Part shown: positions 36,561 through 47,351 of the stretch, in pieces
Numbering within the stretch: the stretch's first letter is position 1
Layout of the letters: every line of letters starts with the position of its first letter
Assembly (NCBI GenBank): GCA_028551475.1
Contig: CM052360.1
Coordinates: forward strand, 9,226,501-9,290,500
From: Casuarina equisetifolia
Lineage: Eukaryota; Streptophyta; Magnoliopsida; Fagales; Casuarinaceae
Length of the DNA: 64,000 nt
Direction: 5' to 3'
Notes under the pieces: generated by a model
Database searches by the model: none
What the model was told of the DNA's origin: nothing
Seen by the model: only the letters and a program-made list of their open reading frames with translations
Made by a program: the position numbers and the translations under genes

Positions 36561-37254
36561 TGATGCAAATCTTATGGTGGGCTTGAGCGAGCTCAGGTTA
36601 AGAAAATAACTATTTTTTTTTTTATGTTTTAGGGTTTTATATGGGAAAAGGTGAGTGTTTGTAGGGAGGAAAAATGAAAATATAAAGAACAAAAATAAAA
36701 AGATAGATGCCAATAAACTCCAAGACGTAAAGGCAACGCCACCAATCAAGGACCACCATCAATCCCTAACAAGAATTGGATAAAGGATGCAAAAGTTTAT
36801 CACACAACTTTGGGGTTTCTATTCTTTGGAAAACAACTCTGCTTACAATTGAAACTATGCTCCCTTTAAATAGGTAGCTAAACCTAATTCTAGAATGATC
36901 CTGATAAATCAAGAATCCCTATAATTAAGGAAGTCATAACAAATCTGGATTCTGACAAATAAAGAATTCTAAACAAATTAGAAATCTGACAAGTATGGAA
37001 ACCCAGATAAATCAGGAACCTAGATAATTATGGGAAACTAAACAAAAGGAAATATTCTCAAAGAATAAATTAAACTTAAGAAATTAAGAACTCAACAACT
37101 ACTTAGGAAACCCTAAAGATTGTAGAGATGCTATGGAATATTCTTGGGCTGCTTCTTTAATCTTGGCCTTCTTGGACCCACTGGACTATGTTGTGGGCTT
37201 TTAATTCTTTAATATTGGAACTCATAATATTGGGCCTTAAGTGCATCCGCATCA
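36561..37254 (-). repeat. LTR L4 of the array, complete (694 bp)
   Basis: On the minus strand it starts TGATGCGGATGCAC and ends GATTTGCATCA. The polypurine tract AAGAAGGGGAGAT lies directly before its start (37,255-37,267). Just after its end, about 36,545-36,558, a site resembling the initiator-Met primer site (TGGTAGTCAGAGCC) begins the next internal segment. Confidence 0.85.
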
Positions 37255-37963
37255 ATCTCCCCTTCTTGACAAAGATTTGTCCTCAACCTTTGATTGCTGC
37301 TTTGGGTTTTATTGCTCCATAGATCCACAATCCAAGTTTGTGCATACAAATTAATCTTTAACTCTAGCGGCCTACCCAAGTGTATTGGTTCACAAATAAA
37401 TGGCAAACTACCATGCTGCTTGGATGGAAGTCTACAACCTAAGTAACAATATGATCCAAACAAATAGTTGTAGTTATGGAATGTTGTAGTAGCACCTTTA
37501 TCAATCGCATTGAATAGTCTTGGTGATTGTTGTTGACACATCGTCTTCTCATGATTTGACAATACAAATCCATAAAGGAAACCACTATTCATGCTTAATG
37601 CCTTTGAATTCTTCAAGTCTTGGAAGAAACCTTGTGTTTCTTTTAACAAAATTTCTTCCTTTGCCTTGTTTGGTAATATCTCGTGCTTTGGTAGATCTGA
37701 ACTTCTTGGATCTATCTCCTTTTCTAGTAGCACATCTTGCTTTAGAGGATCCAAGCACTTTGGATTTCCATTCATAGTCATTGGTGCTTCAATTTTCAAA
37801 AGATCCAAACTTTTTAGGTTCTCATCTTCCTTTTCTACCAACACCACTAGCTTTGGTAGATCAAAATCTTTTGGTTCTACTTCTGTTGACTTTGTTTCTT
37901 CTACTTGAACAACTTCTTTGGCTTTCTTCAGTGAAGCTTCTTTCCCATACCACCTTTCTACCT
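37255..37963 (-). pseudogene. Array internal segment I3: tail only, gag deleted
   Basis: Reads EKEDENLKSLDLLKIEAPMT through QTWIVDLWSNKTQSSNQRLR and LCQEGEIDADALKAQYYEF, the frame running through the polypurine tract into LTR L4 before stopping. Its upstream end at about 37,963 joins part of an LTR (L3) inside the WYGKEAS motif, so gag is missing. Confidence 0.78.
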
Positions 37964-38374
37964 AACCCTGGAAGGATCTTGGTAAATCAGTAATCCTAAT
38001 TCTAGAAGAATCCTCATAAATCAAAAATCCATAAAATTAAGGAAGTCTTAATAAATTTGGACTCTGACAAATAAGAGAATCCTAAACAAATTAGAGATTT
38101 AACAAGTATGGAAACCCAGATAAATTAAGAACCTAGACAATTAAGGAAAACCAAATAAAAAGGAAATATTCTCAAACAATAAAGTAAACCTAAGAAATTA
38201 AAGACTTAACAACTACTTAGGAAACCCCCTATATTAAGGACTGTAGAGATTCTATGGAATATTCTTTGACTACTCTTCAACCTTGGCCTTCTTGGACCCA
38301 TTGGATTATGTTATGGACTTTCAATTCCTTGATGTTGAAACTCGTGATATTGGGCCTTAAGTGCATCCACATCA
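37964..38374 (-). repeat. LTR L3 of the array, 5' part only
   Basis: Starts on the minus strand at 38,374 with TGATGTGGATGCAC and follows the LTR order up to the AGGATC(T)TTCTAGAATTAGG-type region, then breaks into segment I3. Its 3' half is deleted together with the gag that should follow. Confidence 0.78.
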
Positions 38375-39744
38375 ATCTCCCCTTCTTGACAAAGATTTGT
38401 CCTCAAATCTTGATTGTTGCTTTAGGTTTTATCGCTCTATAGATCCACAATCCAAGTTTGTGCACACAAATCAATCTTTAACTCTGGCGGCCTACCCAAG
38501 TGTGTTGGTTCACAAATAAATGGTAAACTACCATATTGCTTGGATGGAAGTTTACAGCCTAAGCAACAATATGATTCAAATAAGTAGTTGAAGTTATGGA
38601 ATGTTGTAGTAGCACCTTCATCAATAGCATTGAAAAGTCTTGGTAATTGTTATTGACATGTTGTCTTCTTATGATTTGACAATACAAACCCATAAAGGAA
38701 ACCACTGTTCATGCTTAGTGCCTCTAAATTCTTCAAGTCTTGGATGAAACCTTGTGTTTCTTCTAACAAAATTTCTTCCTTTGCCTTGTTTGGTAATATC
38801 TCATGCTTTGGTAAATCTGAACTTCTTGGCTCTATCTCATTTTCAGGCGGCACATCCTACTTTGGAGGATCCAAGCACCTTGGATTTGCATTCATAGTTG
38901 TTGATGCCTTAATTTCCAAAAGATTCAAACTTTCTACGTCCTCGTCTTTCTTTACCAACACCACTAGCTTTGGTAGTTCAAAATCTTTTGGTTCTACTTC
39001 TGTTGACTTTATTTCTTCTGCTTGAACAACTTCTATGGCTTTCTTCGATGAAGCCTCTCTCCCATACCATTTTTCTATCCACATATCATAGTCTTCCTTG
39101 CAATAATTGTAGTTGTTTTGTTATTGGTACCTGGAATATGAAAAAGCACAATTTTTTTTTTGGTTACATTGTGGGTCTTGGCTTCGGGATTTGTTCATCT
39201 TGAGCATGTAAACATGGTCTTACTTAAAATCTTTAGGCAAGAAGCACCTTTTAAGTAACTTCTTCAGTTTCTCCCACGGACGGACCTTTTCCTTTCCATC
39301 TCGTTCTCTTTGTTTCTTAATATTCTTCCACCACAAAGAAGCAAATTCTTTGAGATGAAGAACAATAACCTTATATTTCTTCTTATCATCATATGCTTGG
39401 AGCTTAAACACCCTTTCAATATGACATAGCTAATCAATAAAATCATTGGGATCAAGAGTACCTTTAAATTCTAGGATCTTGACATGCAAGCTATCATCAT
39501 CTGGCCTCCAACTCCTTTGCTTTCTTTCATCTTGGTTGCCTTGGCAAAAGGCTTGCAACTTCTTGGTGATGTTAGAAAGTTGCTCCTTTACCTTGCCTAA
39601 CTTAAGCGATAAAATTTTGTTTCCAACTTCCTATGGTGGAATTGGCGAATAATGGCCATGATAATAAGACGAAAAATTGTCACTCGAATTAAACATATCG
39701 AAGAGAGCTCACTAGTAAGAATAACCTAGGCTCTGATTACCACT
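38375..39744 (-). pseudogene. Array internal segment I2: complete gag-plus-tail unit
   Basis: The only segment with LTR borders on both sides, giving the true internal size of about 1.37 kb. Gag pieces around 39,620-39,220 include TLDPNDFID and LKEFASLWWKNIKKQRERDG. The tail at 39,084-38,650 reads MWIEKWYGREASSKKAIEVV and SSDLPKHEILPNKAKEEILL. Several in-frame stops interrupt it. No CCHC knuckle is seen in the gag. Confidence 0.8.
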
Positions 39745-40023
39745 TAATGTGAATCTTATGGTGGGTTGAGCAAGCTTGGGTTAAGAAAATAGGTAAAAAT
39801 TATTTTTTTTGGTGTTTTTGGATTTTATGTGGGAAAAGGTAAGGTTTGGTAGGGAGGAAGGGAGGAGAAACGAAAATATAAAGAACAAAAATAAAAAGAT
39901 AAATGCCAATAAACTCCAAGATGTAAAGGCAACACCACCAGTCAAGGACCATCACCAATCGCTGGCAAGAATTGGATAAAGGATGCAAAAGTTGATCACA
40001 CAACGCCACCAGTCAAGGACCAT
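39745..40023 (-). repeat. LTR L2 of the array, 3' part only
   Basis: Corresponds to the LTR from the GGTCCTTGACTGGTGG block to the end. The terminal CGCATCA is mutated to CACATTA. At 40,023 it joins the tail of segment I1 inside a shared TCAAGGACCAT-flanked word. Confidence 0.75.
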
Positions 40024-40737
40024 TTCTTTGGCTTTCTTTGGTGAAGCTTCTTTCCCATACCACCTTTCTATCCACATATCATACTTTTCTTTGCAATAGT
40101 TGTAATTGTTCTGCAATTGGTACTTGGAATATGAAAAATCGCAATCTTGTTTTTGGTTGCATCGTGGGTCTTAGCATTGGGATTTGTTCATCTTGCGCAC
40201 ATCAACCTGCTCTTGCTTGAAAGCTTTGGGCAAAAAGTGCCTTTTAAGCAATTTTTTTAGTTTCTCCCACGAATGGACCTTTTCCTTTCCATCTCATTCT
40301 ATTTGTTTCTTAATATTCTCCCACCATAAAGAAGCAAATTCTTTGAGATGAAGAATAGTAACCTTATATTTCTTCTGATCATCATATGCTTAGAGCTCAA
40401 ACACCCCTTCAATATGACATAGCCAATCAATAAAATCATTGGGATCAAGAGTATCTTTAAATTCTGGGATCTTGACACGTAAGCTATCATCATTTGGCCT
40501 CCTCTTCCTCTTCTCTCTTTCATCTTGGTTGCCTTGGCAAAAGACTTGCAACTTCTTGACGACATCAGAAAGTTGCTCCTTCACCTCACCTAACTCAAGC
40601 GATAACATTTTGTTTCCAACTTCTTATGGTGGAATTGGCGAATAATAGCCATAATAATGTGACGAAAAATTGCTACTCAAATTAAACATCTTGAGGAAAG
40701 CTCACTCATAAAAATAACCTAGGCTCTAATTACCACT
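40024..40737 (-). pseudogene. Array internal segment I1: gag, tail truncated
   Basis: 40,608-40,390 reads MLSLELGEVKEQLSDVVKKL and the gag core VKIPEFKDTLDPNDFIDWLC before a TAA that replaces a CAA codon present in the sister segment I4. Later parts (LKEFASLWW block, about 40,365-40,330) are in the same or shifted frames. The tail ends after about 20 codons at the joint with L2. Confidence 0.75.
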
Positions 40738-41675
40738 TGATGCGAATCTTATGGTGGGCTTGAGTGAGCTCGAGTTAAGAAAATAGGTGAAAATCATTTT
40801 TTTTTTGTGTTTTAGGGTTTTATGTGGGAAAAGGTAAGTGTTTGTAGCAAGGAAGGGAGGAAGAACGAAAATATAAAGAACAAAATATAAGGGTGGTTAT
40901 ATCTAAATATATAATAATAATATATTATAATATAATAATAAAATTATTATAAATTATAATAATATAGAAAATATAACAATAGCAATAGAATATATGGCAC
41001 CATTTGTGGGAAAAGTGTGTTTGGTAGAGAGGAATGGAGGAAGAACGAAAATAAGAATAACAAAAAATAAAAAGATAGATGCCAATAATCTCCAAGACAT
41101 AAAGGTAACGCCACTAGTCAAGGACCACCACCAATCCCTGGCAAGAATTGGATAAAGGATGCAAAAGTTTATCACACAACTTTGGGGTTTCTATTCTCTA
41201 GAAAACAACTCTACTTACAACTGAAACAATGCTCCTTTTAAATAGACATTTAAACCTAATTCTAGAAGGATCTTGGTAAATCAGGAATCCTTAAAACCTA
41301 ATTCTAGAAGGATCTTGATAAACCAAGAATCCTTATAATTAAGGAAGTCTTAACAAATCTGGATTCTAACAAATAAGGAATCCTAAACAAATCAGAAATC
41401 TAACAAGTATGGAAACCTAGATAAATCAGGAACCTAGACAATTAAGGAAAACCAAATAAAAGGAAATATTCTCAGACAATAAATTAAACTTAAGAAATTA
41501 AGGACTCAACAATTATTTAGGAAACCCCTCACATTAAAGCCTACAAAGATGCTATGGAATATTCTTGGGTTGCTTCTTCAACCTTGGCCTTCTTGGACCC
41601 ATTGGATTATGTTGTGGACTTTCAATTCCTTGATGTTGGAACTCGTGATATTAGGCCTTAAGTGCATCCGCATCA
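40738..41675 (-). repeat. LTR L1 of the array (938 bp), outer right end
   Basis: TGATGCG...CGCATCA termini on the minus strand. It contains an extra AT-rich stretch (about 40,880-41,010, ATAATAATATATTATAAT-type) that splits and partly duplicates the TTTTCGTTCTTCCTCC region. That stretch is shared with L5 and absent from L4, so L1 and L5 form the outer pair. Confidence 0.85.
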
Positions 41676-42615
41676 AACGGTGATGAAGAAACACACTAAG
41701 GTGGTGGTAACATAGAGTCTAAAACATGGAAACCTCCATGCAAACTCCTAATCTCAATTCCAGAGGTAGGTAAAGAGGATTCGGGAGTGCATTCTTTGTT
41801 TTAAAAGATCAATTGTTGATACACCCTGCATTGACCTTTAACACACAAAAGCCAAGGAATGCTATCCCAATTTCTGTTCTTTTCGCATTCCTCCCCCTGC
41901 ATTCTTTAAAGCTCGATTGCGGACACCTCTAAAAGCCTATGTTTACCACACATTTACGTCCTTTTCTGAATGAGCATTCCCGCCTACAATCTCCAATGTA
42001 CTTTTCCCACTCTTCTCCCACAGGCACGCCATACCACTTGAAATAACATATGAGGGCAAGACAAAAGGATAGAATAGAATGTGACGAATGCATTTTTGAG
42101 ACAAAGCTGAACATAAATTGTAGGTTTAAAAGGTAGTAGAGAAAACATTATAACCCTCTCCAGGGGTTAGAAAAGTCGAGTTAGTGAGAGTGCCCCGTTC
42201 TTCGAAAGAAACCTAATATGGAAGAGACATGGGCGGATGGAGAAAAATTGTTCTCAGTTCAATTGTTGTCCAACTTTGAGATGAATGGAGAAAAATAAAA
42301 AGCAGCTTAGCTTACTATTAGAGAAAGAGGAAAGGGGTTCAAACCAAATTGAAGAAGTTGACAATTGCTCGAATTTAACTTCTTAACTCTATGTCAAATG
42401 ACATTTGTATACCTTCAGATCTTCTTGAAGGAGACTTTGACGACGCTCAGGGATCTTCCTCGCGTGTGGAATGCAAAAGCAGGAAGGACAGCAACCCTTA
42501 GCCGATTCTTGATTCAACTTTTACATCCTTTTCCCTCGCTTAGTAACGGGATTTGAAAATTGTAATTTCATTTAAAAACTTGAAATTAGTTTCTCCCCTG
42601 TTTTCTAAAGTAGTT
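41676..42615. other. Fragment C continued, then unclassified DNA
   Basis: The first about 120 bp continue the MADS 3'-flank paralogy broken by the LTR array. The rest shows no supported gene. A GC-richer patch at 42,419-42,500 follows a good acceptor-like TACCTTCAG and can be read as LLEGDFDDAQGSSSRVECKS, which loosely resembles the poorly conserved intervening exon of a MADS gene, but no donor and no matching phase were found. Confidence 0.4.
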
Positions 42616-42620
42616 TCTAG

Positions 42621-43079
42621 TGTTAGTACTCTAACCTTATCAAAAGAAGATTGAAAGTCAGAGTTGCAGCAGCAAATATTGAAACTTGGAGTCAAAAAAG
42701 GTAGCAGTAGCCTTTCCAACAGTTTTTTACTGCAAACTCGTACCTGTCTTGGATTGATGATTTCTACATGAACACGGCCATGGAACAACCTGGAAATCTC
42801 TTGAAGATAAATTAGTATGTCTATATATTAGAGGTTTTTGTTAGAAATTAGAAGAAAGAGAGCAAGAGAGAAAGAGAGAACTCCTAGAGAGAATCTAGTT
42901 TTTACAGAAACTAAAAACAGAGTATTTTTATTGTGTCAACTTTGATAGCTTGTAACTTTCTCTCTACTGAATGAAATTTTGTGTTTCTTGCCCATATCTC
43001 TTCCTTGTCTTGTCTAGTTTATGTTAGAAATGAGTTTCATCTTATTCCGTTGCGTATTGAGTGAGATACCAATCCTACA
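42621..43079 (+). repeat. 5' LTR of full-length copia
   Basis: Starts TGTTAGTAC and ends CCAATCCTACA. Shares with the 3' LTR the blocks GTCTTGGATTGATGATTT, GGCCATGGAACAACCT and TTGTGTCAACTTTGATAGCT. Differences are concentrated in its first 130 bp. Confidence 0.95.
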
Positions 43080-43082
43080 AAA

Positions 43083-43095
43083 TGGTATCAGAGCC
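43083..43095 (+). other. Primer-binding site (initiator Met tRNA)
   Basis: TGGTATCAGAGCC begins 3 bases after the 5' LTR. This is the standard plant copia primer site, complementary to the 3' end of initiator methionine tRNA, and it is unmutated. Confidence 0.95.
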
Positions 43096-43205
43096 ATATT
43101 GTTACCCAGAATTTTTGCAGAAAGTTTATGCAAAATCTGTTTTATTGTTCCCTTAAAGTTTCCTCTGAAATCAACTATTTTTCTAAAGCCCCCAAGCTTT
43201 CAAAG

Positions 43206-44200
43206 ATGTTAGATTCCATACATTACAAGACTCCTCTTCTTAATGAAACAAATTATGGTGATTAGAGCATGCAAATGAGAATCATACTTGGTTCTCATGG
43301 TTTGCTAAAATTTGTTGAGGAATTCCTGTCAGATGCCAGGAAAGCTACCTTGGAGGAGAATAGGCAAAAGGATTAGAAAACCTTTCTTGTGATCATGCAA
43401 GGCGTGGACAGCAAGTTGTTCAAGAAGATTTCTGCACTACTTACATAAAAAGCCGCATAGGACAGCCTTAGAAAGATGTTCCAAGGAGAGGCAAAATCAA
43501 AATGGGTGAAACTTCAATCTCTTAGATGTGATTTTGAGCTATTAGAAATGTTAGAGAATGAAACCATTGATAGCTATGTGTGTAATTCAGGATGTAGTGA
43601 ATGAAATGCAAAGATGTGATGAGGAGGTAGATGAGAGAAAGGTAATTGAAAAATTTTTGAGAACTTCGGTGGATGATTTTGATTTTATTGTGACTGTTAT
43701 AGAACAATCTAAAGACTATCCAAAACTAACATTAGATGATGTTTTAGGAACCTTACTTGCACATGAGATTAAGATAAGACAAAAGAAGGAGAGGAAGCAA
43801 AAACTAGAACATGCTTTCCAAAGTAAGCTAGAAATGAGAGAGAGTGCAGAAAGTAGTCAAGGGAGAAATAAAGGAGGAAACTCATGGTCTAGAGGGAGAA
43901 ATATTTATGGAAGAGGTGGAAGACAAGGAGGAAGAGGTGCACAGAATAACTATACCAATAGGAGGAATGAGCAAGGTGAAACCTTCTCTAGAGCAGAAAA
44001 TCAATACCATCAAAATAATTCAACCCGTGGTGCTAGGGGGAGCTTTAAAGGTAGGTTTAATTCAAGGAATGGGAGAGTTCAATAATTTAAGTGTCAAAGA
44101 TTTGGTCACATGGCCAAAGATTGTAGATTAGAGCCAAGAAGAGATGACAGAAACTATCATGTTGAAAATAAGTAGGAAGAAGATGAAGGTGATGAAAAAC
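43206..44200 (+). pseudogene. copia gag
   Basis: The likely start is the ATG at 43,206 (MLDSIHYKTPLLNETNY). The frame has stops where Trp or Gln codons are expected (about 43,264, 43,371, 43,445) and a shift near 43,570. From there 43,558-44,085 is open, with RKVIEKFLRTSVDDFDFIV, a basic Gly/Arg/Asn-rich stretch (GRNIYGRGGRQGGRGAQN) and, after a stop, the knuckle start FKCQRFGHMAKDC (about 44,087-44,128). Confidence 0.88.
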
Positions 44201-45729
44201 CTGTTTTGCTGGCTATTAAAGAAGGTACAATAGATGGGGCTGAAAATATTTGGTAGTTAGATACCAGTGCAAGTAACCATATGTGTGGTAAAAAGGAGTT
44301 GTTTGTAGGCTAAATTTGAGGTTTACAGGTGACGTTGCTTTTGGAGATTCAAACCAAAATTAAGGTTAAAAACTTAGGTGATATAGCTCTCACAACTCAA
44401 GAAGGTAAACAAAGTTTTATTAAAGATGTCTATTATGTTCCAGCCCTTAAAACTAATCTTTAAAGTTTAGGTCAGCTACTGGAAAAGGGATATGTGATTA
44501 GTATGAAAGATGGTGTCATGTTTGTGAAAAATCAATATGGAGAGCTTATAGTCAAATCAAGGATGCAAAAAAATAGATTGTTTGTTCTAAATCTAAAAAT
44601 TAAGTTTATGAGATGTCTTAAATCTATTGTGAAAGATGATTGTTGGTTGTGGCATCTAAGATATGGCCATTTAGGATTTAAAGGCTTGAGTGTCTTGTCT
44701 AGAAAAGATATAATGAGAGGACTACCAAAAATAGACAAACCAAAGGAGTAATGTGAATCTTGTGTGAAAGGAAAGATAACTAGGAAGAAGTTTAAAGTTG
44801 GAAAGTCTTGGAAGGCTCAAAAACCCCTTTAACTTGTGTATACTAATTTGGCAGAACCTTTTAATATTGAATCATTAGGAGAAAATCGATATTATGTGAC
44901 TTTTATTAATGATTTCAACAGAAAGTCATGGGTGTACCTCCTTAGAGAAAAAGTTGGTACGTTTAAGAAGTTCAAAGAATTTAAGGCTTTAGTAAAAAAA
45001 GAAAGTGGAGAAAAAATTAAGGTTCTGAGATCAGATAGAGGAGGAGAGTATACCTCAAGAGAATTTGAGAATTTTTACCAAAAAGAAGGCATTAGACACC
45101 AATTTACAGTAGTCTACACTTCACAGCAAAATGAAATTGCTGAAAGGGAAAATAAAACTATTTTAGATCTTGTGAGGAGTATGCTTAGAGGGATGAATTT
45201 GCCTAAAAGTTATTGGGGAGAAGCAATAAGATGTGCTATTTATCTCCTAAACCGAAGCCCTACCAAAAGTGTGAAGAACAGAACCACAAATGAGGCATGG
45301 ACTAGAAGGAAACCAAGAGTTAGTCATTTGAAAGTCTTTGGTTGTGTGGCTTATGCAAGAGTACCTAATCAGAGGAGAAAAAAGCTAGATGATAGAGGAG
45401 TTAAGTATATTTTTATGAGGTATAATGAGAGAACAAAGGGCTATAGGTTGTACAATCTAAAAGAGAAAAAACTTATAGTTTCTAGAAATGTAGAATTTAA
45501 TGAGCATACAAGTTGGAATTGGAGTGAAGAAGAAAAGAGTCAAAAGGGCATGTTTTATGAAGATTTTGTGAATGAAGATAGAGGAGAAGGTTCTAAGGAT
45601 GTTGGGGTAAGAAATGAGTCAAGATTAGATAGCTCAGAAGGTGAAACAAGTAATGATAGAAGTAGTCCAACAAATTCAACAGCATCACCTACAAGATTGA
45701 GAAGTATAGATGATATCTATGGAGATTAA
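44200..45729 (+). pseudogene. copia protease and integrase
   Basis: The protease motif at about 44,262 reads LDTSASNHM, with Gly of DTGAS replaced. The zinc region (WLWHLRYGHLGFKGL…CESCVKGK) and integrase core follow. The first DDE aspartate is replaced in LVYTNLAEPF, the second is present in LRSDRGGEYTSREFENF, and the glutamate in QNEIAERENKTI. 44,836-45,729 is the longest open piece (297 codons), ending with the KVFGCVAYARVPNQRRKKLD block and a Ser/Asn-rich linker. Confidence 0.9.
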
Positions 45730-45756
45730 GTTCCAATTGAGCTGAATGAGTATTCC

Positions 45757-46497
45757 ATGTTTTGTTTGATGGCTGCATGTGATCCTAGAAGCTTTGAAGA
45801 GGCTATAGAGGAGAAACATTGGAGAAAAGCTATGGAAGAAAAGTTAGCAGCAATAGAGAAGAATGACACTTGGAAGCTTGTAGAATTGCCTAAAGGTCAT
45901 AGTACTATTGGATTGAAATGGGTATATAAAACCAAAACCAATCAAGCTGGAGAAGTTGAGAAGTATAAAGATAGGTTGGTGGCCAAGGGTTACAAGCAAA
46001 AATATGGAATTGACTATGACGAAGTGTATGCATCAGTGGCAAGGATTGATATAATAAGACTCATTCTAGCTATAGCTGTTGTTAAAGGATGGAAAGTATA
46101 TCAAATGGATGTTAAGTCAGCCTTTCTAAATGGATACTTGGAAGAAGAAGTTTATGTTGAGTAGCCACGTGGTTATGAAAGAAAGGGGGAAGAAAATAAG
46201 GTTTATAAGTTGAAGAAAACTTTATATGGTTTGAAACAAGCACCAAGATGTTGGAATGCAAGAATTGATAGTTACTTGCAAAGTAATGGTTTTAAGAAGA
46301 GTCCTTATGAATACTCTCTCTATACAAAGGTTAAGAAGAATGGAGACATGGCTTTGGTGTGTCTGTATGTAGATGATATGATCTTTACTGGCAATAATCC
46401 AAGCTTGTTTGATGAATTTCGAGCTGCTATGCACAAAGAGTTTGAAATGACAGATCTTGGTGAGATGGCTTATTTTCTAGGAATGGAAATGCTGTAA
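45757..46497 (+). pseudogene. copia reverse transcriptase
   Basis: LKWVYKTKTNQAGEVEKYK, RLVAKGYKQKYGIDYDEVY, QMDVKSAFLNGYLEEEVYVE, then TAG at 46,162-46,164 where Gln is expected, then [20 protein letters not shown] and the intact catalytic box LYVDDMIFTGNN. Another TAA at 46,495-46,497 occupies a likely Gln position before EDEGIFISQKKYARDVL. Confidence 0.93.
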
Positions 46498-47351
46498 GAA
46501 GATGAAGGGATTTTTATATCCCAAAAGAAGTATGCAAGAGATGTTCTTAAGAGGTTTAGAATGGAGAACTCTAAACCAATTGCTACACCCATTGAGATGA
46601 ATCATAGGCTGAACAAGGATTCTGAAAGCAAACCAGTTGATGCTCATTGTTTCAAGAGTATGGTGGGATGTTTGAGGTATCTAACCTATACTCGACCTGA
46701 TATAATGTTTGGTGTTGGTTTGGTCAGTAGGTTTATGAAAGAACCAAGTGAAATACACATGAAGGTAGTGAAAAGAATCATGAGATATGTGAAAGGGACA
46801 TTGGTTATGGATTGCTATACTTGAAAGGAAGAGAGGTGAAATTAGAAGGTTTCTCTGACTCTAACTTTGCAGGAGATTTAGATGAAAGGAAGAGCACTTT
46901 TGGATATGGATTTGATGTGGGTTTAGGTGTTTTTTCATGGAGTTCAAAGAAGCAACAAATTGTGACATTATCAACTTGTGAAGCTGAATATGTTGCTGCA
47001 TTTAAAGGTGCTTGTCAAACTATGTGATTAAAAAACTTGTTAGAGGAGTTGAATTTCAAACAAAATGACGCAACCGTGGTGTATGTTGATAGTAAATCAG
47101 CTCTTGCTTTAGCCAAGAATCCCATCAGTCATGAAAAGAGTAAGCATGTTGAATTAAGGTATTATTTTATTCGAGAACAGATGGAGAAAGGAACAATTAA
47201 ATTAGTTTTCTATAGAAGTGGTAAGCAACTAGCAGATGTGTTCACAAAACCTCTTCTAGTTAGAGATTTTGAGAAGTTTAGAAGCTTGCTTGGTATAATA
47301 AGGATGGGGGAGGAGTATGTTGGTAATCCATCCTTATTAACAGAAGATTGA
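46498..47351 (+). pseudogene. copia RT C-terminus and RNase H
   Basis: 46,561-46,824 holds CLRYLTYTRPDIMFGVGLVS. A one-base shift near 46,815 moves into GFSDSNFAGDLDERKSTFGY and SWSSKKQQIVTLSTCEAEYV (to 47,027), which ends in TGA at a Trp position. The end reads SKHVELRYYFIREQMEKG and KQLADVFTKPL. Catalytic acidic residues of RNase H are present. Confidence 0.9.
47301..47315 (+). other. Polypurine tract of full-length copia
   Basis: AGGATGGGGGAGGAG, two bases before the 3' LTR (TGTTGG at 47,318). It is the usual plus-strand primer of copia elements. Confidence 0.9.

Larger units (their letters stand above)
34635..41675. mobile_element. Gag-only LTR retroelement array with outer LTRs in opposite orientation
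   Basis: A 7-kb insertion made of alternating LTR and gag-only internal segments, nearly all on the minus strand, except the leftmost LTR, which is on the plus strand. Both outer ends are therefore the LTR 5' end (TGATGCGGATGCACTTAAGG on each side, inverted). Flanks are AACGC (34,630-34,634) and AACGG (41,676-41,680), a 5-bp duplication with one mismatch. A complete internal segment (39,744-38,375) is only about 1.37 kb and codes gag plus an unknown tail; there is no protease, RT or integrase. This fits the TR-GAG type of non-autonomous element, which would rely on proteins from another element. Confidence 0.8.

Noticed and set aside
40915-40990. AT-rich run as a replication origin, matrix attachment site or CRISPR-like array
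   Set aside because: No unit structure or spacers; it lies inside an LTR and is best seen as low-complexity DNA.
34635-41675. DNA transposon or foldback element with long terminal inverted repeats
   Set aside because: The outer repeats are recognisable LTRs (polypurine tract beside L4, primer-site-like sequence after LTR ends, gag inside), so an LTR origin explains them better, although the inverted order is unusual.
42419-42500. Candidate MADS intervening exon (DDAQGSSSRVECKS-like reading)
   Set aside because: A good acceptor is present, but there is no GT donor, the phase does not match exon 1, and no paralogous copy exists for support.
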